Below are positions 35,345-44,990 of a stretch of 64,000 nucleotides of DNA, in pieces; within the stretch, counting starts at the first letter, position 1; the number at the start of each line of letters is the position of its first letter. The notes beneath the pieces were generated by a model. It did no database searches, was not told the origin of the DNA, and saw only the letters and a program-made list of their open reading frames with translations. The translations under genes were made by a program, and so were the position numbers. The stretch is from Dactylis glomerata (taxonomy: Eukaryota > Streptophyta > Magnoliopsida > Poales > Poaceae): the NCBI GenBank assembly GCA_007115705.1, contig QXEO01000143.1, forward strand, positions 6,989,434-7,053,433. Reading direction: 5' to 3'.

Positions 35345-36683
35345 TGAAAGAGCATTTCCCTAATAAATGTATTTTGGTGTTTGTTAACAACATTTGGTGA
35401 TTTAACCATGCTATTAAAGTTCTACAGATTTTCTAGGTTATTTCAGGATCTCGCGGAGGTGCGCCCCAAAAAGGTTGAAAAGATCGGAGCCCGTAGTCCA
35501 GTAGTGGAGTTAGGGCTTAGTTGTCTTGTAGGGTGCTTCGCGAAGGTGGAAATGGTGGAGAGGGGATCCACGAAGTGCTGATGTTGCTTCTTCTAGGGCG
35601 GAGACTCCGGCCCTGGTGGCCGGAGACTCCGGCCTAGGGGACTCGCCCAGGCAACCCCCAGAGTCGGACGCTTCAGATGCCCGTCCGGAGTTGGGCCGAA
35701 GACTTTCTGTCTCTGGCCGGAGACTCCGGGCTGGCATGCTGAGGCCGGAGACTCCGGTCCCCAGGGGCTGGAGACTCCGGTCTGTCTGGCTGGGCTAGGG
35801 TTTGCTAAAGGCTCGGACGCTTCAGAGACCAGGCCGAAGTTGGGCCGGAGACTTTTGTCTCTGGCCGGAGACTCCGGCCCTGGAGTCACTTAGGGCGGAG
35901 ACTCCGGCCCTACTGGCCGGAGACTCCGGCCCTAGTCGTCCAGCAACGGCTACATTTCGTGGAGGACTATATAAAGCCTTCTTCTTCCTCAAGAGCTGGC
36001 TGCGGCTTCCACTCTCTCTCCTCCATTGTTCCAAAGCTTCAAAGCACTAGTTCTCTCTCCCTAGCTAATAGAACTCAAAGCCCTTTTGGGATTTGAGGGA
36101 GAAGACCTAGATCTACACTTCCACCAAGGCGATTTGATTTCCCCCCTCTCTTTGTTGAGGGGCTTGTAACTTGTGTGATTCATCGGATTCCTAGCCGGAA
36201 GAAGCCGTCCTCCAAGCTTAACTTTGTGTGTAAGAGCTTGGTGGGCCTATTGGGAGCCTCCAATTGAGTTGTGGAGCTTGCCCCAATACTTTGTGTAAAG
36301 GTGTCGTGCCGCCTTCAAGGGCATCGCTTAGTGGAGCGTGAACTCGCCTTTGTGGCTTGTTCACCGGAGAATAGGGTGAGCCTTTGTGGCGTTGGTGGCC
36401 TTTATGGCACCACACCTCTCCAACGTAGACGTACTTCCCGTAACAAGGAAGGAACTACGGGAATACATCCTTGTGTCTTCGTGTCTCCATTGCGGTTACC
36501 TCTATCCTTTACTCGTACCTTTACTTATATTGTTATTGCTAGCTTGCTTATCACTCTAGGTAAATTCACTTAGTAGCACATCTAGAGAATTTACCTTCTT
36601 GTCTAGCCTTAGCTTGAAAAGAAGTAAAAATTTGGGTAGCTCCTATTCACCCCCCCCCTCTAGTCGCTCATACGATCCTTTCA
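35345..36683 (+). mobile_element. Solo LTR (1339 bp) nested in the 8.3-kb element
   Basis: It opens TGAAAGAGCATTTCCC and closes GATCCTTTCA, with TSD CATGC at 35340-35344 and 36684-36688. The 3' part has a C-rich CACCCCCCCCCTCTAGTCGC segment, as is typical of the ends of some grass LTRs. No internal domain is present. A GGAGACTCCGG repeat cluster occupies 35595-35935. Confidence 0.92.
35595..35935 (+). repeat. GGAGACTCCGG repeat cluster (eight copies)
   Basis: GGAGACTCCGG, usually as CCGGAGACTCCGG (a near-palindrome), occurs eight times. Two longer direct copies of about 65 bp, each starting CGGACGCTTCAGA, lie near 35666-35728 and 35813-35877. Confidence 0.9.
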
Positions 36684-36688
36684 CATGC

Positions 36689-37797
36689 AGTCATGGGCAA
36701 GCTTTCAACATTGCACTTCTTATTTGAGTTGATATCGTCATCTTTTGTTTATGGATGCCCGCGGTGTGAAATGAATTGGGAATCTTGTGGGGATCATGGA
36801 GTTTGTATATGTGTTAGGGAAACGCCGGGCCGCTAATCTAAGCCATGCATAATTCATGGTGGAAATTTGCAGCATACCCATGGTGAACATTCGACGACAC
36901 ATCTCACAATAAAAAGCTAAACAAATGGCAAATAAAAGAGATGTCGAGGTGTTCATTGTCTGCTTGTCCTGTCATTTTGATGTGGGCTTGTTCCATGTCA
37001 TCGGGCACGGAGGTACCCCATTGGCGGTTCTCAATGATATGCATATATTTACAATGACAAGAGCCTTGCTTGGGACTCTAAGTAAAGTAGCATGAGGTTT
37101 GGGTACTCGTATTCACGGGACACGAGGTTTTCAACTTATGATTTGTCAAGCATATGCATCATAATTGTTCTCGCATTAACTTTAACCATTCAAGATGCTT
37201 ATGATGGGGGCAATGAGAGCTCAAAGCCGGTAAGTACCATAATTTTTTAAGGTTATAAAACTTGCAATCACTACTTCCCTCTGCGAAGGGCCTTTCTTCT
37301 ACTTTTATGTTGAGTTACCACCTTCTATCTTTATGCACTATTAAGAGAGCATAGTTGTCATTCTTAGTATAATGTGCATTGTCCCAAAGTTTTCATTGAT
37401 TGATTCATATTGTTGGTTTCACTTGTTCTCAAATTATTTGTATCTAGTCGCCCTCTTAAACTTGAAGGTGTCCTATGCATTTATGTTTTGCTCTCTTTGA
37501 AGGACAAGCTGAAAACCATTTGTATGTTTTTCCTTATGATTTGAACACACGTTTGACTTTCATTGTTTCATTTTCATGATCTTTTGTTTGTGTTCATTTG
37601 CATGTTTACAACATGGTTGCTAAGTTCTTATTGTCAAGATTATATCTTTCATGCCCATGTTTTAAGTTCTTATGATCCCAGCTCACAAATGCTTACATAC
37701 ATGATCAAGATTGTGTAGGTGCATGTCACCTCAAAAATTATTCTTTTGTTATCACTTACCTACTCGAGGACGAGCAGGAGTTAAGCTTGGGGATGCT
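36689..37797 (+). other. Non-coding interior of the 8.3-kb element, right part, and polypurine tract
   Basis: No coding frame. It ends with the purine-rich CGAGGACGAGCAGGAGTTAA then GCTTGGGGATGCT just before the 3' LTR, the plus-strand priming tract. Confidence 0.6.
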
Positions 37798-39441
37798 TGA
37801 TACGTCTCCAACGTATCTATAATTTTTGATGCTCCATGCTTGTTTTTACACCATTTGCCTAATATTTCTTTACACTTCGTGGCACTTTTATGCATTTTCC
37901 GGAACTAACCTATTAACAAGTCGCCATAGTGCCAGTTCCCTGTTTTCTGCTGTTTTTGTATTTCAGAAGTGATACACAGGAAATATTCTCGGAATTGGAC
38001 GAAACAAGTTCCTGAAGTCTTATTTTGTCCGGGAACTTCCAGTCATCCGAAGGAGAGAAGGAGAGGGGCCACCAGGGCCCCTCACACCTGGCTGGCGCAG
38101 CCCAGCCCCTGGCCGCGCCGCCATGGTGTGAGGAGGCCTGGGGCCACCTCTGACATCGCCCCTTCGCCTATAAAGACCCCCCGACGGGAAAAACCTAAGG
38201 ACCCGATCAATTTTCCAGAACACATCGCGATCCGCCGCCGCCGTCGACCCGAAGATCGGGAGGGTCCAGAAGCTCTTCCCGGCACCCTGCCGGAGAGGGG
38301 AATCGCCACCAGAGGTCTTCTTCATTGCCATGGTTGCCTCCGGAGTGATGAGTGAGTAGTCTACCTTGGACTATGGGTCCATAGCAGTAGCTAGATGGTT
38401 ATCTTCTCCACCATGTGTTTCATGTTTAGATCTCATGAGCTGCCCTACATGATTGAGATCACCGTTATGTAATTCTACATGTTTGGTTTGTTGGGATCCG
38501 ATGAATATTGGTGTTATGATTGAGTTGTTGTACTGAATTATATCTTTTGTTATCTCTATGTTGTTTATGATCTTGCATGCTCTCTGTTGTTAGTAGCTAT
38601 CTTGGCCGAGTAGTTGCTAGTGACTCCAAGAGGGGGTATTTATGCTCGATAGTGGGTTTATGCCTCTATTTAACCTGGGGGAGTGACAGAAACCTCTAAG
38701 GTTGTAGATGTGCTGTTGCTACTAGGGAGAAAACAACATTCATATGCTCAAGGGCATATGCTTTGTTTACATTACACACTTTGCTTAATGCAATTATCTG
38801 TTGTTTGCAACTTAATACTTGTGGAGTTCTCGGATTGATTCGCCACAAGTGGATTATTAGTCATAGATGCAGTTGGATGGCGGTCTATGTATTTTGTTGT
38901 AATGCCCAGAGTAAATCTCATAGTGATCTTCTTGACATATCACGTTTATCTTTATTCTATCAATTGCCCAACTGTAATTTGTTTACCCAGCATGTGTTAT
39001 TTATCTTATGGAGAGACACCACTAGTGAACTGTGGACCCCGGTCCTATTTCCATCATATTGCTATCACCTGTTTACTTTACTCGCACTGTTTACTTTACT
39101 CGCATACTCTACTGTTTTCCACTCGATACGCTCATCACCTTTGTTTCAAGCAAACCGGTGAGATTGACAACCTCATCGCAAGTTGGGAACAAAGTACTTG
39201 GTTGTGTTGTGTGCAGGTTCCGCGTTGCAGCTAGCAAGCAAAGCTTGGACGAGGCGCCATATATAAATTGTCCGAAGCTGTCGCAAACTAGCAAGCATCA
39301 CCTTCAGTCGTTATTGTCCCTTCTCTCCAAGAACGATAAACCTTGGTTTCTTAACTGAGGGAAAACCAGCTGCTATACTCATCACACCTTCCTCTTGGGG
39401 TTCCCAACGGGCTGGTTGTTCACCACGCACAAGGACCATCA
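37798..39441 (+). repeat. 3' LTR of the 8.3-kb element
   Basis: 1644 bp, the same length as the 5' LTR. Differences by eye are about 34 and mostly transitions. It is followed by TSD TGGAG. Confidence 0.95.
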
Positions 39442-40612
39442 TGGAGGGCGATGGATTGTCTTGAGGTGTGGTTTTTGGGGGTTGGGAGAAATCCCTGTCG
39501 GTTCGGCCGACACCGACGTGGTGACGCCTGCGGGCGCCGCCCTTCCTTTTTCAAGGGCATCGGGTATACCCCTTCCCCACTTCCCTTAGCGTACCGGGAG
39601 AAATCCTAGGTTCAGTCCGGGCAGCAGCGTCGACATCGTCGCATTCCCTCTTGAAGGTGTTGTTTGGTACGTGATGATCAGGAGGCGTATGAGCGTGGTG
39701 GGAATTCTCCGGAGGGCGCAGCGGTGGTGAGTTATCAGTGTTTTCGTTGACCTGCCGATGTCGGCATTAGTTTCTCTTTTCTTCTCATGTACTTTCTTTT
39801 GGGCTTGGTTGTGCTGTTTGCCCCAGCAGTCTCTTTGTTGTATGGTGTGGTTGCTATATTAATATAGCGGGGCGAAAGCCTGTTTCGAGAGAGTCTTGAC
39901 AGAGAATGAGACTGAGATGACTAACCTCGCGAGGGGTTTTATGACAGCCTGTATCGGTTTGAAGGAGTGTCGAATATGGAGGAGGTGATCAACGTGGTAC
40001 CCACCACTGTCATCGCCCAAATGAACGATAATCTTCTAAAACCAATCAAAGAGGAGGAGGTCCTGGTGGATTCCTTGCGCACTTCTTCCAGATTCATTGG
40101 GAGATTTGTGGAGAAAAAGTTACCTTGTCAGTACTCTGGGTACTCAAGGGGGAGGATGATATGAAGGAGATCAATCAAACTTTTATTGTACTAATTTTGA
40201 AGGTGGCGAGCCCGGAGGAGTTGGGTCAGTTTAGACCTATCATCCTTTGCAATGTTATTTATAAAATCGCATCCAAAGTGCTGGCCAATCGTTTTAAAGT
40301 GGTTCTGCCGAAGATTATTGCCAAGGAACAGTCGGCTTTTGTCCAAGGGAGATTGATTACGGATAATATCATCACTACGTATGAGTGCTTACACTTCATG
40401 AAACTGAACCGTGCCAAGAAAAATTGGCTCTGTGCTCTAAAGTTGGACATGCGGAAGGCATATGATATGCTGGAGTGGAGTTATCTTGAAGCGATAATGA
40501 TCAAGATGGGTTTTCACCGGATGTGGGTTATGATGGTGATGTGTCTGGTCACCACAGTGTCTTTCCAAGTTCTCTTCAATGGGGCAAGATTGCAACAATT
40601 TGTCCCCTCCCG

Positions 40613-41223
40613 GGCTGGCCGAATAGTGCTTGAGGGCGGCGTCAGATATCTCAGCCCATGTGGGGGGAGTGGTTGGTGGACGGTCGGCCATGGTGATGTG
40701 GTGGTCTTCTTCTCCCCCGGTGGCCATTTATATAGGCGCGCGCACCCTGGGCGGGAAAACCGCCGGGCGGGGAGAAGCCGGCGGGAAATGGTGGCCTACG
40801 TAGGAGAAACAGGCGGGAAACGGTGGCGCGGGTGAGAACAACAACCGCCACCATTAGCAAGCGCTTAAGCTCCGCCGGCTAGCATGAAAAAACAACTAAC
40901 CCCTAAACAAGGGGCCACAAATGGGCTAGCTTGTTGAGCGCACTGCCACCGCAAATCGGACGGTGACCTCCTGTCTATCCACGGGCCAGAGTAAACGGAT
41001 CGAATTGAAGTGATTTACGATTCGAAATACGGTCAAATATACCCCCGAAAGCGACGCAAGCACATAATCGTCCATGATCTACACGTGGATGAGCACCTGG
41101 ATGCCGGCGTACTCGTATACGAGGTAGTAGAGCAGGCCCGTGAGTAGCAGCAGCTGGAGCGTGTCGCCGGTCTCGAACACCATGTGCACGAAGTACGGGA
41201 AGGAGCGTAGTAGCGTCCCATTT
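40613..41223 (-). other. Unidentified segment with promoter-like start and two short coding-like pieces
   Basis: On the minus strand TATATAAAT (about 40728-40736) precedes an open frame with ATGs at 40727 and 40691 (MADRPPTTPPTWAEISDAA) that runs into the LINE junction at 40612, so it is cut. Further up, 41075-41219 (-) reads as a hydrophobic segment (FETGDTLQLLLLTGLLYYLV, EYAGIQVLIHV, stop). I do not recognise either. These may be gene fragments or the end of an unknown transposon. Confidence 0.35.
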
Positions 41224-41238
41224 AGGAGTAGCGGTTTT

Positions 41239-43028
41239 TTTAAAACGAGGGCAAAAGATTTATCCTATTTATTTAATTAAGAGGGAGTTTACAAAAAAAT
41301 AAAAGGTTCAACATATAAGCCTACTCTCTCGGCATCAATTCATCTAAACCTTTTGCCCCGGCAATAACCCATAGTCGAGCTTCGCACTTGATTTTATCTA
41401 ATATTACAAACGTAGGCGAAAGCTTGTGCCTAAAAACTCTAGCATTTATCTCTTCCTAAATTGTCCACATGGTGAGAAAAGTTAGGGAAGTTAACCCCTT
41501 ACGGTGAGCTCCCAGAGCCTCCGCCAAAAGAGACCACTAATCTTGAATATTAAGCCCCGCCCAAAGTCTTGGGTTTAATCCTTGGATACCTAGCCAATTC
41601 TTGAGAATCTCCCAAACTCTAATGGAGAAGCGACAATAGACAAATAAGTGGTTCTTGTTTTCTTTGGTTTGCTTGCAAAGCGGGAAAAGCCCACAATTGT
41701 CCCAACCACGCATCCTCAATCTATCCGCCGTCCAAAGTCTATTTTGCAAAGCAAGTCAAGCATGATTCTTTGCTTTGGGAGTCTTCCAAGCCTTCCAAAC
41801 AATTTTGTATAAGCTAGATTCCACCAAACCGATGAATTGCAATTTGTAAGCTGATGCCGCGGAGTATTGGCCATTGGCCGTGAGCTTCCAATAGATATCA
41901 TCATCTACCTCCTCATTGAGATGCACCCTTTGGATAAGAGCCCAAAGTTGAACGAATTAGGTAAGGTGCTCAATGGAAATAGTAGCGGAGTCACTAAGCT
42001 TGGAGATCCATTCATCATTATGGAGTGGGCCGCCGTCCATTTCTTGCGCTTACAAATATAAAAAAATCGGCGCTATATCTTTGGGCATTCTCCCATGAAC
42101 CCAAGGCGCATGCCAAAAAGGTGTCTTGCGACCATTGCCTAGGGTAATAGCGGTGGCGGCATAGAAGATCTCCATATCCTTATTGTTGCAAGGGTTGCCG
42201 GTGTCATTCCAAATCTTTGCCTCGCATTTCCACTCTAGCCACAACCACCTCAACCAAAGGGTCGTAGCAAACTTGTCTAGGTTTAGGATGCCAAGCCCCC
42301 CCCCCATATATTTTTGGTCAGCAAACGGTCTCCCACTTGACCTTGCATTTTGCCCCGTACGTTGAATCCTTTGCCGCCCACACTAAAGCCCTTTCCAATT
42401 TATTGATGTACTTCAAGGTACCCGGCGAAATGGTAAGAGGAGTTAATTGGTAAATGGCTTGGGATGCCAAAACCGACTTGACAAGTGAAATTCTATCGGC
42501 CATATTGACCCATTTCCCATTACATGTTGGAAGCTTGCCGGCGCATTTATCCTCAAGGTGTTGGAAGTCTCTCCTTCTTAGGCTCCAAATAGAAAGCGGA
42601 AGACCGAGGTATCTCAAGGGGAAGGAGGCATGGGAAGCTGAGATGCCTTGAAGGACATCATCAAGATCAATATCGCCACACCGGATCGGGGCAACAGAGC
42701 TCTTCAAAAAGTTGGTGCAAAGGCCGGTGACCTTCCCAAAATCATGTAGGATGGCCACGAGGTTTTGGATATCACTCCTAATGGGAGCTACAAACACGAC
42801 CGCATCATCCGCATAAAGAGAGGTACGCAAAATGGTCCCACGACCCCTAAGCTTGTGTAGAACGCCCAATTGCGTGGCTTGCTCCAAGATGTTTGAAATG
42901 GGGTCTATCGCAAGGACGAATAAAAGTGGCGAAAGGGGGTCGCCTTGCCGAATCCCACGACCATGAGCAATGGGGGAACCCGTGACCCCGTTAAGGAGCA
43001 TGCGGGAAGTGGCGGTGGAGAACCAGTA
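41239..43028 (-). mobile_element. 5'-truncated LINE on the minus strand with 15-bp TSD
   Basis: AGGAGTAGCGGTTTT (41224-41238) and AGGAGTAGCAGTTTT (43029-43043) flank the insert, one mismatch. The minus-strand 3' end is TTGCCCTCGTTTTAAAAAAA at the left. The protein begins abruptly within RT, as expected from incomplete target-primed reverse transcription. Confidence 0.88.
41537..43028 (-). pseudogene. LINE ORF2 fragment (RT C-terminal half and zf-RVT)
   Basis: Frame 42318-43028 carries RGIRQGDPLSPLLFVLAIDP, SLYADDAVVFVAPI, LRYLGLPLSIWSLRRRDFQH and ISLVKSVLASQAIYQL. After a frame change the sequence reads GGGLGILNLDKFATTLWLRW. The zf-RVT piece (LWTADRLRMRGWDNCGLFPL, HLFVYCRFSIRVW) lies at 41537-41760. 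It is truncated and frameshifted, thus inactive. Confidence 0.88.
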
Positions 43029-43169
43029 AGGAGTAGCAGTTTTCAGTAGCGATGTGCCAACACACAGCAGTGATAAAACTAGTAAATCCATCGTACAGAG
43101 TATGATACTATGGTTCAATGTCTTCCTGAAATCACATTATATGTTCAGAAAGGACTATTGCCGAGCGGG

Positions 43170-44181
43170 AGCCTCATTCCCCCCTCCACACTCTCTCTCT
43201 TGCTACAGTAGCTGAGAGCTTTTCCGAGCACGCCGGGCGGAACCGAAGCAGACCTCGCCGGTGCCACCGGTCGAGGAAGGTGGAGGGGATGCGTCGGCCT
43301 TCTTCCAGTCCATAGTAGTTGTAGATCCTGGTTTCATGCTAGTAGTTTGGGTCCTTTTCTCGGGTGTGGAGGTCCAGATCGATGCCGCCGGATCTGGCCT
43401 CTAGGGTGTATCCTCGCCGCGTTCCTGCTCCTCTGGTTGGAGTGCATGGTGGCGGCGGCAGCCACCACACTATCAAATAAGCCGGTCAGCCACTTCTTCC
43501 TCTTCTTGGCTGTCTCCGCCCCTTTCTCTCTCTCTGTCCGTCCATGGTGGTGTGGGGAGGGAGAGGGACTCGGCAACCTTTGCCAGATCTGGTGGCAGCG
43601 AGGGTGCTCCTATCCTGGCGCGACTGCGCTGCGCTGGACGGTGGCTCACCTTGCTTTCTTCATCTTTGCCTGTTCCTCCGGCCTGCCGTGGTGGCGAGGG
43701 GAGGTGGAGGAGGGCGAAGAGGCTTGGCGAAAGAACTCTTATCCTTAAGCGCGGGTGTTGCCTCTGCTTTTCTGGTATCCAGCGCGAAGACCTTGCCCAC
43801 CAGGCCGGCCGTGGAGGCGAGGTGGTGGTCAAGGGCGGACCGGTGGTGACTGGAGCCAGCAGCGGCATCTGGGAGCTCATGGTGATTTAGCTCTCTACGA
43901 CGACTTCTCTGCGTCGGCCTCGTCTCGCCGCCGTAATCCCTAGCCAGAAGGGTGACCCCCCCCCCCCCCCCCCCCCCCGCGGTCCCCGACTGGGACTAGG
44001 GTGGCACCACCGCATCGGTGCGGCGGAAGCAAACTCGATTGCTTGGATGCAATCTTTCTTAGGGAGTTGTTTTGTAATTGTCATGGGCCATGTTGTAATT
44101 TTTTATTTTCTTTTGGGCCTCCTTGTAATTCACCCACCGCTGGAATGAATCTTCCAGATCCGTCTGGACCTGCACCGTTCA
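43170..44181 (+). mobile_element. GC-rich retroposon-like segment with poly(A) end
   Basis: A GC-rich body with G/C-biased accidental frames, a C23 run at 43956-43978, and a terminal CACCGTTC followed by A10 at 44172-44181. The composition resembles the retroposons at 11671 and 30385. A clear TSD was not found, so the left boundary is uncertain. Confidence 0.45.
43956..43978 (+). repeat. C23 homopolymer
   Basis: A run of 23 C inside the GC-rich segment. Its length may be inexact in the assembly. Confidence 0.9.
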
Positions 44182-44990
44182 AAAAAAAAAGTTCGAAAAA
44201 TACAGCAATGTGCCGCGCGGCCGGCCATGCGCCATGAGAACAGACCAAGTACAGGTCCTGATCTGCTTCCTGCCTTTCTCGAGTATGTACTAGAACATGT
44301 GCCATGAGAGCAACCTGCCGGTCTTTGATCTCGGTTCTCCGGAAGGCAAGGAAGACATGCGGCGTCGTGCAGCCGTAGTCGGGGCCTGCGGTGGCGTGCT
44401 TGGGCGGTCGACATCATCGATCCTCACTCTGTTCTTCTCCTGTCATGTAGTACTAAGTAATGATGATGTGGCGATATAATTCAACTACTAATCCGCGTTA
44501 GCGTCACATATGGTCAAAACCGCCCTCAAAGGCTGTAGGGGGTGATTTGTCTGGTTTTGTAAATTTGAGGGGATTAAGTGTGCTTGAACATGGCACTACT
44601 TTTCATCAGCAAATATATCGACACAAGCACATAATCATCCATGATCTACACGTCTTACAAGCAAAACTATGCAAAGCAAAGTTGTCACTCAGATATACAA
44701 CATGCATCAGAATGGTAAATCCCTTAGGAACTGGCCGGTAGATGAAATCATGTTCCAAGGAGCCAACTAAATTTTTTCATACACCAGCTACTATCTGCAG
44801 AAATACATTATTCTCGTTTCAATTTCCAGGAAGCCGAACAACAAGGACTCATCCACAATCAACATGACTCAAAGAACAAAGTAGAGTGGAATAGACAAGC
44901 GACCACTCCGTTACAGAAGGGTTGGCATCAAGCAAGGTCTTGCTCTCTCCCCTAGTGATTTAGCTTCTTGGTGATTGCTAGTTGATTACC
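44182..44990. other. 3' flank of the universal stress protein gene
   Basis: The right part is the likely 3' UTR on the minus strand. GCACATAATCATCCATGATC then TACACGT near 44619 closely repeats sequence at 41060. No other gene is seen. Confidence 0.45.

Larger units (their letters stand above)
31118..39441 (+). mobile_element. Complete non-autonomous Athila-type LTR retrotransposon (8324 bp)
   Basis: TSD TGGAG lies at 31113-31117 and 39442-39446. LTRs of 1644 bp each (31118-32761 and 37798-39441) differ by about 34 substitutions and no indels by eye. A primer site exactly complementary to tRNA-Asp lies at 32772-32789, and a purine-rich AGGAGTTAAGCTTGGGGATG tract precedes the 3' LTR. The interior has no gag, protease, RT or integrase; it carries one intact ORF (32947-33540) and long non-coding sequence with a nested solo LTR. 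LTRs and leader match the gag-bearing element at 56449, so that family may supply the proteins. Confidence 0.93.
30385..39890 (+). mobile_element. GC-rich non-autonomous retroposon with 13-bp TSD, hosting an LTR retrotransposon
   Basis: GAGTCTTGACAGA at 30372-30384 is repeated at 39891-39903. Without the nested LTR element the insert is about 1.18 kb: 30385-31117 plus 39447-39890. The left half is GC-rich with an AAAACCCCCC start. The right end has a perfect palindrome (GCTATATTAATATAGC, about 39853-39868) and a CGAAA...TTTCG hairpin at the tail. No credible protein is encoded. It is LINE-mobilised judging by the TSD length. Confidence 0.85.
29626..40612 (+). mobile_element. LINE fragment (endonuclease to RT) split by a nested insertion
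   Basis: The left part (29626-30384) encodes endonuclease and linker pieces: GFREATDVCGLADLGFEENS, RVRLDQALAT, SSDNCPIFLRW. After the insertion, the right part (39904-40612) encodes RT pieces: INVVPTTVIAQMNDNLLKPI, FRPIILCNVIYKIASKVLA, IIAKEQSAFVQGRLITDNII, ALKLDMRKAYDMLEWSYLEA. The 5' end abuts the MITE-like element, and the 3' end breaks off abruptly at about 40612. There are stops in both parts. Confidence 0.85.

Noticed and set aside
35381..35889. Open frames across the GGAGACTCCGG cluster
   Set aside because: The repeats lack stops in several frames; both strands give Pro/Ser/Glu repeats, so these are not genes.
43133..44195. Target duplication for the poly(A)-ended segment (GTTCAGAAAGGAC against GTTCGAAAAATAC)
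   Set aside because: Too many mismatches for a segment of this kind; the left boundary was left uncertain.
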